NCBI RefSeq assembly: GCF_008831285.2 | Contig: NC_045145.1 | Span: 17,810,040 to 17,874,039, forward strand | Length of the DNA: 64,000 nt | Source of the DNA: Nymphaea colorata | Taxonomy: Eukaryota; Streptophyta; Magnoliopsida; Nymphaeales; Nymphaeaceae | Direction of reading: 5' to 3' | Shown: one piece after another, positions 12,060-25,075 of the stretch | How the letters are laid out: each line of letters starts with the position of its first letter | Position numbering within the stretch: the stretch's first letter is position 1 | Program-made: the position numbers and the translations under genes | Notes under the pieces: generated by a model | Told to the model about the DNA's origin: nothing | Databases searched by the model: none | What the model saw: the letters and a program-made list of their open reading frames with translations, nothing else

Positions 12060-12290
12060 TATTAGAAAAAGAACTAACCGATTTGGATGTAGCTAATCGT
12101 CTGCTAATATTATTGAATATAACAAAAGAACTAACCAATTTGGATATAGCTATCATCTGCTAATATTATTGAATTGGTTAAGCAGGCCGATGCAAACTAA
12201 TAAACTTGAAATTGGTCCTTGTAGAGTATATTTAAGTACTTTTGTCACATTGACACCAGTTAAGTTAGTAAATACTTAGTGTTTTTAATT
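12060..12290. repeat. Dispersed repeat with internal duplication (copy 1)
   Basis: Two tandem near-copies, about 60 bases apart (about 12067 and 12127), share AAAGAACTAACC, ATTTGGAT, TAGCTA and CTGCTAATATTATTGAAT. The following sequence, with ACTAATAAACTTGAAATTGG and GAGTATATTTAAGTACTTTTGTCACAT in that order, matches the locus at 35275-35415. This is a dispersed, non-coding repeat family of unknown class. Confidence 0.6.
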
Positions 12291-13099
12291 GACAAAAGAA
12301 TTAGGAAACTGAAAATATCCTGCCCATGCATGTTAACCATGGTTAATAACAAGCAGATTAAATAATTTTTTTTCCATTTTGATCTGGCTGAAGGTCTCCC
12401 TTTTACATGTTTTCCGATTCAGTAGATTTCCAGCTACTCTTCCTGCCATTTACTTTTCACCTCATGAGGGAAAACAAGTCGCCTTAACTCCGACTTCTTC
12501 CATGGTCCTGACGACAGTATCATGTGAGGTGGCCAGAGTTATGACTTCGAGATTTTAACTGCTTCTCTCTTTCTAATGGTAAGAATTCGCCGTGGTCCTG
12601 CTTCCACCAAGGGATCCAAGTCCTCGCCACTCCGAGCCTTATAGAGCAACACCGTAAGAGAAAACTCGGGTTGCAGAGTGACAGCATCGAGAACTTGGTT
12701 TTCACTGTTTACCCTTCATAATTACCACGACTTGCTCTCCACTTGTCACTCATTTATCAGTTGACAGGTAAAATTTTCCGACCAAACTTTCCGTCCCATT
12801 AAGAGGTTGACCGGAGAAGAGTTGGTGGCGCATACAATATCAGAAAAAAAAAAAGGAAGAAGAGAGTGTGGGGGCATCCTTATACTTATGAAGTTTAAGA
12901 AAAAAATGTTTATTTTAGACTTTTAACTTTTTTACTATCCTTGTTTTTTTCCTTGTAGAGAAGCTTCCCTTTTACTAATTAAGAGTATTTCGATCATTAC
13001 ATCCGTTAATGCACAATTTTTTCTCCACCCGATGGTGCATATGGAATTAACCTGCTTTTAAATTATGTTGGTGATGCTGTAACTAATAACTCCTAAGTG

Positions 13100-13270
13100 A
13101 ATAGGGACGGAGCCAAGGAGGGGCCCAGGCCAGGCCTCCCCTCAAGTTTTCTTAATTACAAAATTATATTTATTTTATAAAAATTTAAAAAATTATAGTT
13201 CAGGCTCTATTAAAGTTTCAAAACCATAATTCTGCTCCCTCATGAACAATTCCTGGGTCTGCTCCTAAAA
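13100..13270. mobile_element. Small non-autonomous element, GGAGCCAAG family (copy 1)
   Basis: The left end is AGGGACGGAGCCAAGG. The reverse complement of the right end is AGGAGCAGACCCAGG. A GC-rich cap is followed by an AT-rich interior. A related copy lies in the opposite orientation at about 44460-44640. There is no coding capacity. Confidence 0.45.
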
Positions 13271-16200
13271 GTGGAGTCAAGCCTTTAACGTTCTTGGTAT
13301 TCACCGCCTCTCAGTTGATATTCTTAAAAATTATACAATACGAGCATATCATGTATGGCAGAATTCAGGCAAAACCAGTATCCTAGTGTGATCTTCAAAG
13401 CAATATACAGTAGAATGTCCTCCGTAGAATAATTGGCTTAACTTTCTCCAAGGTGATCCGAACCGAATCTTTCTCTGGAATGATGTCAGTCGATAAAAAA
13501 TGAACTTTGTGCGGAGTCAAGCATGAGGGGACCTCACCTGCTAATGCATCCCCTACCCACCAGCTTAGAAAGCACATATTTCTTGGTCTGCGTCCAATGT
13601 AAATAAATACTGTCTAGAAAAAGAAAACCTCGTGAGGAATGATCTGACTGATTCCAATTCTTACCCATCATTCTGCTTTTGTTGAAAGAGAATTACAGGC
13701 TCCATGAACATTTGGAACCTCTAATTCTCTTACTGAGGAGAAAAAAAAATTAACAGAATTGGACTGAGTCTTCTTCTGAAGAAAGGCAATATAAGACTTT
13801 CTAGTAACTAAGGGGAAAGAACTGTGTTTTACACCACAAAGGAAATTGAAAACTGATGACCTCACAGTCATAACCAAGAAAATATGAAAACGCCATCAGC
13901 CTACAAGGGCGTATTTTATTCAGATATCAATTCACTTGCCAAGATCAGATTCTAATCCATTGTCTAATAGGCACTTATGATATATATATATATATGTGTG
14001 TGTGTGTGGAAAGAGAGGGAAAAAGAGAGAGAGATGGTCATGCGTTGTGGCAACTGAGAAGATGCCTGTTTGTATGACTTCAGCGAGTTTTGTTGCAATA
14101 ACTTTTGGTGTGGAAGATGCAATGGGTGGTGATGTCAAATTCACCAACTAGAGAGAGAGAGAGAGGAAAAAAAAAAAAAAAAACAAGTTGTGATGAGGTG
14201 ATGTGGAGAACATTTCTGAAAGGTAAGCACTCGTTATAACAATACTGCCGAGAAATGTAAAGTTGACTTTATTTAGTTTTAATTAATTATTATCAAGATG
14301 GTCGATATCACTTATTCACTCCTTAGATTTGAAGGAGATCACCCAGAACACGACCCTGATGTTGAAGACCTAATCTTCTATAGATCCAATTCAATAGGGT
14401 TGACCTTCTCTTTTGAAAAATAGAAAATCAACATCGACTTTGAAATTGTAAAGCAAGTACCATAGTATAGAGCTGTCTAAAATACTACCTGATGGGCTGC
14501 TGTTTACTTGGATAATTTCATTCTCAGGTGCATCACCCTTTGGTATCTCTACGATAAAATGTTTAGTTGAGTTCAATGGGACCCCCTTTTTTTCAAATAA
14601 CGAAGAACCCTCCAAGGACCGTCCTATCAAATGGAGAGGGGAAATGTGGCTTCCGCAGATGCTTGATGAACATAGACATTAATCGTATCGTGAGAGGAGG
14701 AAGTCGACAGTCGTGTCATTGTCCATAGAAGATCGTCCTCCATTAATGCCCATGGGCATAAAAAGCATTATATGCACACGGCAGCATAATATGCACATGG
14801 TGCCCATATAAAAGTGTGTATTTATGAGATTGGGCCTGGTTTTTGTTGTCTGGACTGGAATTTGTCTCGGCTCAATCCAAGAACGGGACAAGCTGACTAC
14901 TAGCTAGCTGCGCATGGTGAATTGAGCCTCTTCTCATTGGCGTGAAATGGCACCTGCACGCGTCAGGATTCAAGGCAGACAGAGAAAAAATGGAAAATAT
15001 ATTTATCTCCATGGTTGACAAGATGTCACCAATCTAGAGAGAGAGAGAGAGAAGCGAGAGATGTGACTTTTGGCATCTCGAAATTTATCCCATCTTCCAA
15101 ATCTTTCCCCAGAGGGAGGAGAGAGAGGAGGGAAGAGAGAGATGTGGCCTTCGGCATTTTGAAAAATAACTAAATGACATCCAACAGGACTGCGCAGGAA
15201 GCTAAAGAAACGATGGAGGGGCGATGCCGTGAGAGGATGATGAACGAATTTTTTCTTCTCTTCTTCCAAGTTTGTAGCTCTAGCGCGTGGAGGTCCCTTC
15301 TCATCCTGCCCGCCGGAGATAGAGTTGTGCGGCTCAGAAACGGAGATAGAGAGCCCGATGAAAGAACATGCCGAGTGACTGGGTGAGTTAACTTGCTTCA
15401 CTTGTTATTGGACGTTCAAAATCACTTCCAGCCCAACGAAACTGTTTTGATCCCCTCGACACAATGTTACTTTCCAGTTGTTAGGAATCAACCAATCTTA
15501 TAATCAGCTGCCCTCCACATGTTTCTCATTAGATGAGTACACATAATCCTGAGCACAAACAATCCTTTGCTATGCCTAACACCCACCTTCTAAGTTAGCA
15601 TTAACAACAATATAATAACAAGGGAGCGCAAAGTGTAAACAACCATTCGTTCTATCTGAGTTAGTAATTTAATAATGGTGATGATGATCAATCATAGCAA
15701 TCGCAGCACTATAAGAACCCCCTCGCGTTGATTACTAATACTATTTTTCTGGGAAATAAAATGGGTCGAAGGCCTACCCTCAGCAGGAGATTCACCGTCG
15801 GATTACCAGCATCGACTAAAACACCACAATTTTTTTAAGCGTCAGATGTGAAGCTAGTTAAGACACAACTTGGACGAAAGGAAGCGACGAACTCTTCCAG
15901 ACGACTAACCCTTGAATTAGTATTCCGGTTATAACGATTAGCAAACCTCAACCTCTAAAAATATGAACACTTGATAGCAAATCAACTACATCAAAACTCT
16001 TATTCCACTAAAAAGATAATGTACAGAATAGAGGATAAGCATCTCTAGGTTAGATTCGCAAGCATCGGTAACCTCCTGTTTCTGAATCTGGCAGCCACGA
16101 AGAGATTACTGCTACAGGACTCATGAACGTTGGGCAACAGTTATGGTTCATGTTCACAGGCACAATATGTTCTAAGACGGCATAAGCTCGTCCTACTTTG

Positions 16201-16346
16201 TAGTCGAGTTGCAACATGGTACATGGGAGGCAGTGATCGATCATGCCGCTGCAAAACCCATAAATAGATCGTAGTATCTGTACAGTTTGAGGCGTTCTGG
16301 ACCGGAGAACTTGAAGAGTACCTTTAGAAGGTTGGAGCTAGATGAG

Positions 16347-16764
16347 TTAGGGCTGATCCACACATCTACACCAAGCTTCTGGCTCACCTTGAAGTCTTGT
16401 TGAAGACAAAGCAGCGAGCTTAGGCAGAATTTGCATGGCTGAGAGCATGGCGATAAACGCTTTGCAACCTGCGATGCATGAGACACAAAGATGATATTAA
16501 CAAAATTTTATCAAAGAATGCATAAAAGTGTGCATCTTTGCAAATAATATGAAAGTTACCATGATCAAGAGAGTTGAGACAATTTTCCACTGTTGGCTTC
16601 CCTTGGAATTTGGACCTGTTAATTTCTCTCGTGAGTTTCCTGCTAAGTCGGCCAGATCTCTCATATGCAAACCCATAATCCTCTTTAGTTTCATTTCCTC
16701 CAACATCCTCAGATGGCACTGGAATCTTCAAAAGAAATCTTGGACACTGACCTGAATAAGCCAT
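16347..16764 (-). CDS. Possible small two-exon gene, unknown function
   Basis: I do not recognise this protein. An open frame from the ATG at 16764 runs to a donor (CATG, then GTAACT) at 16560. Joined to an acceptor (CATCGCAG, then GTTGC) at 16468, it continues in frame to a TAA at 16347, giving 108 residues. The composition looks coding: CPRFLLKIPVPSEDVGG, then charged stretches such as SGRLSRKLTREINRSKFQGK, then the hydrophobic FIAMLSAMQILPKLAALSS. Near 16393-16400 a second minus-strand frame also looks coding and ends SGPERLKLYRYYDLFMGFAAA at 16241. The true product may therefore switch frame, or this may be a decayed fragment. It lies about 220 bases past the helicase stop codon on the same strand, so it could instead be read-through 3' UTR. 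Confidence 0.35.
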
Positions 16765-16985
16765 TAAGATTTAGATCACCAGACGGCCGTGTTAGCTTCT
16801 AAAGCCACTAACACGCTTCTCGCAATAAAACACCACATTGCTTTGGGAGGGATATACTACAAGGACCTCCAGCGTCATCGTAAATCTCTCTGGCAGATTA
16901 GAGCAGAACTCGCCGCTTTAAAAATGCCATCTTGCCAGGCCTCATGGGACTCATCTGACGATTAAACTGGAATTTGAAGGACGCT

Positions 16986-19900
16986 TCAGCCAAGTTGCTT
17001 TGAATTCCGGGAGCCACCATTTCTGGAAATTGATATACTAGACTTTTCATCATCATTTGGCTGGATCCCAATTTTCATCTCAGAAAATGTGTCCATGTGC
17101 CTCTGCCTTAATCCCCCTCCTCTAAGAGCTCGAGCATTAGTAGATCCTCTACCAGATAGAGGTGCATAATTAGATGCCTTCGAAATCACGAACTCCTTCG
17201 GCAAGGAATCCATGTCCATAAAACACTTTCTCTCCTTAGCATCAGCAATTAGTGCAGCCCAATCATCAGATTGTATTAGAGCATTTGCGTTGCCCATAAC
17301 CTATTCATAAGCAACCAAATGAAAGAAGTTTGAGACGCCACAGAACACAAAAAAATAAAAAATAAATAGATAAATAAACAAATACATAAAACAAAAATGT
17401 ATAGAACCAACGTACCCAAAGTGCCCTTCGAGCACGGGTAAGGGCAACATTCATACGCCTGATATCAGCAACAAAACCCACTCCATGGTTTGAAGCACGC
17501 ACACATGACATAATAATGACGTCCCTTTCCTGCCCTTGAAATGCATCAACTGTGTTGATGTACAGGTCCTTCCCTTCTTCAGATTTCAAAACCTCCTCAA
17601 ACTCCCGTTGAAGGCACTTTAACTGCAGCTTGTACGGTGTTATGATGCCAACAGTTACCTTACCACAACTTAGGGATTTTGAGGTTTTCTGGAGATGCTC
17701 ATACAATCTCAAGGCAAATTGAGCTTCATGAATGTTTTGGTACGAAACAGACCCACCCCGATGGGATTCTCTTCCATGGGTAATATCATAAAAAACATAA
17801 GGTTTGAGTAAAGGATCCTTGTAGTACATCTCATCAGCCATGTTCGCCACACTATCGCTGTCAGTTAAACGACCCTGGTAAAAATATCTGGATGGGAAGT
17901 CTCGTATCTGAGGATGCATCCTGTACTGCACAGATAACAACATTGTTGGGCAGCCTGCTTGCTGGAATCTCTCAAAAAGGCTCCTGCTGTACAACAAAGT
18001 CCCTGCTGCCTTGCTAATCACAGTTGCGGGAAGCTGTTGAGGATCTCCCACAAGAACACATCTAGCAGCACCAAGAGAAAGGGGTGGAAGGACGGCCACT
18101 TCACTAGCCTGGGCTGCTTCATCAATAACCACCATATCAAAACCATGAGTAAGTCGAGAGAATAGCTTGCGGCCACTACTTGAGACTGTTGTGAAAACAA
18201 TTTCTGCTTCGTTTGCAAAACTTGCTTCCAGACTGGAACGTGCATCCTCCAAATTGAAGCCACTGCCTGCACGAAACCTCTCTTCCAGAATCAGAAGACG
18301 AGACATCTCAACTAATACTTTGTCCCTTCCTTCCACAACTGCAGCAAGGTTCTGTAATAATGCATCCCGATTATGATCACGTGCAACAAGAATATCAGGA
18401 TCAACACCAACAGAACCTTGAGAACGACCAGCTGCTGCAGCAACATTAAGTTCCCTCTGAAGACAAGATATCTGCTGTGAAAATTGTGCTTCACGAGCTT
18501 TTAATTGGTGCATCCAACCAATAATTTCCTCACGTCCCTTCACCAAAAGCTGTTCAGTCCTCCTCTCCACCGACACAGCCTGAGCAGCACGTGTCTGAGA
18601 ATCAACACCCACCCGAGCAACATCCGGTCGATACACCTTCATTTCACCATCAATGAATCCACGATCCAGCACACGTGCAAGCAATTCATCTGTAGCTGCA
18701 TTTGAAGGTGCACAAACAAGCATCCGAGGCTTCGGGCAAAGCTTGGGCAGAGTACGAAAAAGATTCTGATCCATATTCCGCAGTACTTCATCAATTGAAC
18801 CTGAAGAAACACTCTCAGCACTACTTTCATTAGCTTGTTTATAGCTCTCAGGTGCAAGCTTCTTAAGTAAAGCAGTGTAATAGTGCTGATATTGAACAAG
18901 ATGAATAACGTTTAGCATTCCCCACACTGTATGTGTTTTTCCAGTTCCTGGAGGCCCTTGAACCAAAGTAAAAGGCCAGGGGTCCTGTTTTTTGTTCATT
19001 CCACCATTGCTTGTACCAGCAGCTGTGTGCATAGCTGCCCACTGAATAGCAGCCAATTGTGGTCCATTAAAAGTCCGATGCAAATAGTCCACAAAATTGG
19101 GTGTAAAGCACTCTGGCATTGCTGGAGTCTGCTCCTCATATTTTGGAAAATGTTCTGGACTGGGCTTGAGAATTGCATTTTGCATCTGCATAAGAAAACC
19201 TCATATGCTTTCAGTGTGTTGTAAAGATAAATACTACCCCAATCATTATTCTAATATACACTTTACAAACCTGATAATTGAGACGACGAAATGCATGCAG
19301 TGCTACATATTCACGTTGAGTTGTTGCAAGAGATCCCAGAACTGTCAAATACCAAGTACTCTTCGGCAGAAATTTTCGTAACACATGATCATCATCCAAT
19401 TTACTGCAAATGCCAACAAAGTTCATCAATACCTAGAGTCGTAAGAGCCCTTAAGAAGATTATGTATCTACCAGTCAAATTGAGACTTGACCGTGAGTCA
19501 GAGTCCATTTTGAATCTGGTAACTTGTTGAGTTGAGATGTTTGACTTGTACCAACTCAGAAACATGGCAACTTATAACCAAGTCAAAACAAGCCAAGCCA
19601 CTGTATCAAATCCTGTAAATGTTAACAAATTCCAAAGTAAGAAGAGTTAAACAAGCCAAAGTACGTGGAATATGGCAAAGATCAGACCAATCTGCCACCT
19701 CACATCTCAAAGTTGTCGGATTATCCAATGAAAAGACAAATCCTTCAAGGGAACCCTCATAAGATCAATTAGAACCTTTTGTTTCCAGAAAAATATAGAA
19801 AAACTGTTCGCCTACACAAGTTCTAAAAACTGTCAAAAGTGTATTAAGGACAAGGAGTTTGTAGGTATAGATGTTGATATAGCAGTAAATTCCAGTGTTT

Positions 19901-22900
19901 TAAGAACATCAATTTTAATGATAAAACATTATCATAAGATCATAGCATCTCCAGCTCTTAACATATCATCAACCATATACATGTCAACCACAATGTCTTC
20001 CCATTTTTGCACGAGAACCATCACTTGACTTTCCCAACCTTTTACTTGCCATAGAGAGAAAGTCAAGACAATAGAAAACATATGAAAAGTTCTACGATAC
20101 TTATATTAGGAATTATACACAGCTAAAAAAACAACTTATTACAAAACATGACCAGGTTGCATAAGAACTTGAAGTTATTGAAAGCCCGCTCCTTTTACGA
20201 GTTCTTAAAAAGCTGCTTTGGATCTTCCACAAAGAATTTTCTGAGAAAACTGAGACACAAATTTGAAAGCCATTGATCGAAGGGAAGACTTAAAAGAGCA
20301 AAATGCATATTCGTACGGTTAAAAAATATAAATGAGTTGACGTGATCCTCAACATGCATCAAGGAGCAAAAAGCAACAAACTGAATACAACATGAAATCA
20401 AAACAGATGGAATCTATAAGCCACATAATTTCTAATAAGTCCAGGATTCTAAATTAGAATTTAGAAACTACAATATTTTGTCGGTATATGAGGGAAAGGA
20501 TGTGCAGGTAGCCCTTTCATTAAAATGTACATTATAGTTAGATTTAACTCATCACAACGCTAATGTCAAACATAGTTAGATTAACATCGTAGACAGTACT
20601 TGAGAGGACTTAATCTTTTTGTTGGATAAATTAAAAAATACCATCCGGTGTTAAACTATATAAATTAAAATAAAAGATATTAATGAAAATATACAAGTTA
20701 AGAACCCAAAAAAAGGATAAAAACTAAGTACCCTAGTTTATTGTAGAAAAAAACTGACCGTTAATTTTTCCATCATTCTCCCCTATCAAGTCAAAACACT
20801 CTCCCCTGTTCACGAGTGTCTTGTGTGGTCACAGCTGTGACTGCTGGTCGGACATCCACCATGGATGGAATTTTACAAAATAAAAGATACATAGGCATTT
20901 TAGAACTAACGTTTCAGAATCAGTAGTTACACATTCCCATGTTCGTGCAGCATGTGATTTTTTTTTTATTATGGCACAATCAGTCAGGGGATTCTCAAGA
21001 ATGGTCAAAGCCAAGATCAACTGCACCTCGTTCCAATTGATTATGTATTTAGTTCAATCTTTGTCCACACAAATTTTCAGAATATGTAATTTTAGTTACT
21101 TTAATTTTATGCACAACATTGTAGGCAACATGTACTAATCCTTGGACATCAACTACCATAATAACTAATGGAACAAAAAATGATTTAGACCTATATATTC
21201 AGCTAGTTGGGAGGCCAACATTTAATAGAGGTTGAAGCCTCTGAAAAGGCTCACGGCTCACGCATCCTCAAAAAGGATGCATGGCCTCTCTACTCAAGAA
21301 TGAACATTAGATGTATCCATACATTGACAACCACTTGGATGCATGATCATTTTACCTATTAGAATCATAGGTGTCACCAACATAAAAATGAAGAATGGCT
21401 CCCATAGGATCACGTATATCAATTGGTGAATACCGCCTAATAGTGCCAGCTACTCGCCCAGTTACTTCAGACTCTGAGTCATCTTCGCAAGTGCCATTAT
21501 TGTTATTTCTCTTGGATCTAACTGTAAATATGCCAAACAAAATGATGAATTGTCAAGTATTGAAGCACAAGAATTAAAGAAAGGGATGACAAAAAACAAG
21601 TACCTGTCCCAGGCCTAGGTGTTGAAAGAACAGCTACATCACCCTCTTTGAAGGTCCACTTACACTCATGCACTGGAAGCACTGTAACATCGTACCATCC
21701 TGTGTCCAGCAAGTAATAAACACCAAGGTCAACAATTAACGTGAAAGAACAGGACTTAACCATTAATGTAGAGTTCACACAGTTTCAGAAAGCCTAATCT
21801 ATCAGGAATATCCCGCAGTTTTCTAAAGCCATTACCGTTTCTGTACCCTAAGCATGCCCCAAAAATCATACCATAGTTTCCATAAGTGTTGCCTAAGAAG
21901 ATGCATCTAACAAACAAAAACAGTAAAAAGCTCTCCAGCAGCATATCGATCATAAAAAGTTTAAATTTAAACATTACAATTCGCATGTTACTCTCTTTCC
22001 CTGATCATAAAATGCATGAGATATTTAATTTATTTAGATGTAGGAAGTACAACAGCAGCAGAACAAACATGGTTATTTCTCTTTTTCCCCTCCCAGTCCC
22101 TGCAAGCAAAATTCTTGATTAACATTCCCCGCTTAAGTTGTCAAGTCAATTACGCAGTAACCTTCAACCCCAAAGCAAAGGAAACAAGACCAAGTTGCCA
22201 AATTTTACCCAAATAAGAACTGACATCACATTTAATGAAGAAGAATCCATCCAAAAAAAAATTTAGTGAAAACAAATAAATGCTACTAAACATCGTATCA
22301 TAATTACAGGGTCAATTTTGTTATCATTTAACTTCAAAGGGAACAAAGCAAGTTGTGTAAATTTTAGCCACAAAGGAACCGACATCAAAATTAGTATAGT
22401 AAGAAGCCTAAATCCAGAACAACCAATCCAATGAAAAGTTTCAAGCTAAGTAAATAGACACGATTAGATATAATATCACTCAGAAATCACAAAGTTAAGC
22501 TAGGTGCCAAAACACTTATGCACCAGTATAACCTGACAAGGTAAATATATTGGCAATATGAGTTTCTTAAAATAATGTATTTGCAGTAAGCCTTAAAGTA
22601 TGTAAAAAAGGTCATAACAATAAAGGAAAGAATATGCTTGCATAATAAAAAACACTTGTAAGATGTGACAAGTGAAACAACAAATGATACAGAAGAAACA
22701 AAGGAAATGTTTATGATTTAGATTCTTAGAAAACATCTGAAAGAAAAAGTAGACAAGTGAAACAGAAAAATAAAAATTGAACATGACCATAAACTTTGTC
22801 CTTTTATATAACTTGCTAAACAAGATTCAGTTAAGTACCTCTTTCTCGTCTATCTACAGTTTTTACACGAACCATTACATGTGCATCTCTTGAAACTGTT

Positions 22901-25075
22901 TCAGTTAGCTCCTCCCAAGTACTGTAAAGCTGAGCACGACACTCCTCAAAAAGCAAAGGCTCAAAAACTCTAACATACTCCTCCACAGATTCAAACTGTC
23001 CTGGAACACACTGGAGATCTGTCTCTTCTGGTATTTAAAAAAGATTTGATTCATCAGTATAAGGTCCCACCTTTTCCAAATAAATCACAAGATAAAATGG
23101 AAGAAAGCTTCGTGATGATTATACTCAGGAAAATCTACCAAGAAAGGTCAATAAAACTAGTTTGAGGAACTGGACATGAAGATCTTCAAGTACAAAGAGG
23201 AAGTTGCATGAAGCATAATCAAACACATAGTTCAAACTTCAAACATTGTACATGTGCATCTGGTGCATATAAAGTTAGGCAAGTCCACATACACATTCTC
23301 AAAGGTACAAAATCCCTTAGCTAAAAATGTGCAAAATCACAGATTGCCATACGCATCAGCAGACATTGTGCAAATACCCAATCACATGCAATAACCATTA
23401 TGCAAGCATGATCACCCAAATCCAGAAGCAAACAGTAAGCTTCAAAATATAGGACATGAATAATAAAGAGAATGCATTGATCTAGAAGGGAACCAAAATC
23501 ACCTGGATGATGCCAGAATTTTTCATTCGTCACCTCCCGCAGAAGCCGTTCAACAGATGTATCTTGGTAAGATGTATTACACTGAACTTGTTTCTTGGAA
23601 GGAGGCAGTTTTTTATTCCCGGTCTTTTGGTCCACATATTCCCTGTTCTGATTAAGTTCAGATAATTTCCTACTAGAAATCGGTGCAACTTTACCTTGCT
23701 TAGATTCCAAAGGTTGTTTCCATGAATTTTGCCTTGGACCTGGAGGCATGTATGCATCCACAGAAAAATCGTTATTGTCTGACCTCCTGGATCGAGATTG
23801 ACCTCCAAAATTTGTGTCACCATTGCTTTCAGACCTTCTGTTGTCAGGAAAATCTGAAGGAGCATTGACTTCAAGAGCAGATGAATCCACCCTCTTTTGA
23901 TCTTTGGTTTGCTTCTCTGCAACCCGATCAGTTGAAACATGAGAAACACGAGATGATTCTTTTGCTGAACGGGTAGATGCAGCAGAAGAAAAAGTTGTTT
24001 GTCTTCTCGGAGTTAAATTTTTCATAGATGCGGCCTGCTTAACATCCTCCAGGTTAAGAAACATGGTCTGTCTGGCCCTCTTCTTTCCAAGCATTGCTTC
24101 TTTATGCTGATCAATTTTGTGTTTCTTCATAATCGGACTAGAAAATTTTGAGGCAGTGCTTGCATCAATCACTTTCACATCCTTTTGGCTCGCAGTGCCA
24201 TGACAATCATCCAACCCATCTTGAGGTGTGCCTTTAACATTGTTTTCACCACGTTTCTTACCATCGTGTTCAGTTTGTTCAGACTCCAACACTATACGAG
24301 CACCACTATCTTCTTTCTTTGAAACAGTGTGATTAACACTAGAATCATGGCTAACACTCCCAGCAAGTTCTTTATCATCCATGGAGAACCCCATTGCTTG
24401 ATCAGAAACTTTAGAATCTTCAATGTGATTTGAGTTGGCAATTCCATCATCGAAACTTTGGTTACAGCTGATGGAGTCATTTGTTGCATCTGGCTTCTTG
24501 ACAACTACATTGTCACTGTTTCCTGTACAAGCTGATCCCCGGTCTGCCTTATGATTGATCGCCTCATTGTCAGAAGTAGTATCCATGTCTGACCACTCCC
24601 CTTCTTCTCTTTCAACTTGTCCATTGCTAGTATCACCAGCAAGAAAAACTCTAGGTTTACTTTCTCTGCCATCACAAAATGGCACATCATGGTTCTGCTC
24701 ATCAGAGTTATTAAATTCAGAGTCACGTCTCTCGACTTTTACAATATGAGCATGGGCATCAGATACAATGCCAGCTATTGCACGACCAGCAGATGCCTCA
24801 TGTTCCTGCTGACTAGCAGTTTGTACACTTGAGTTACCAGTTTCTTTGGGCCTCACAAATGGTTGAAAGCCAGAACCTGAAGATGCATGACAAAAAGCAT
24901 TATTATTTACCAGCCGTGGACACCCTTCAGATGAAGCAAATAGCAAATTGCTGGTATGTGGATTTGGAAAAGGGAGTGGTCTTTTTGATTCGCAGCTGAA
25001 CAACTTATCACCCTCTTCCTCTTCCTCTGCAGGGGGCTCATTGAGATCAAAAAGAGGCCTTCCTCGGCTACCCAT
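16986..25075 (-). CDS. SEN1/UPF1-type superfamily 1 helicase with plant N-terminal extension
   Basis: The exons, on the minus strand, are 25075-23503, 23027-22839, 21699-21604, 21521-21356, 19403-19271, 19185-17416 and 17300-16986. They give 1413 residues and all phases close. The ATG at 25075 (MGSRGRPLFDLNEPP) was chosen because orthologues known to me start this way. Another in-frame ATG lies at 25084. Residues 1-520 are acidic, Ser-rich and probably disordered; LFDLNEPP near the start fits the DLNxxP (EAR-type) pattern. The helicase core begins near 720: Walker A GPPGTGKT at about 796-803, DEAAQASE near 1075, GDPQQLPAT, QYRMHPQIRDFPS, NTVDAFQGQERDVI and MNVALTRARRALW. Between Walker A and DEAA lies the long charged insertion usual for SEN1 relatives. 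By family it is an ATP-dependent RNA/DNA helicase, probably nuclear. The C-terminal 104 residues are Ser/Arg/Gly-rich. Confidence 0.93.

Larger units (their letters stand above)
9651..16346. other. Repeat-rich intergenic region
   Basis: No frame here can be assigned to a family. I see homopolymer runs (11130-11150, 11209-11225), GA-rich tracts at about 14015-14170 and 15035-15145, a possible SINE head near 10.7 kb, a dispersed repeat at 12.06-12.29 kb and a small element at 13.1-13.27 kb. The longest frame, 15401-15003 on the minus strand, is low-complexity and probably chance. Confidence 0.5.

Noticed and set aside
15003-15401. 132-residue minus-strand frame
   Set aside because: Driven by GA/CT-rich low-complexity DNA with a diverged internal duplication; no domain.
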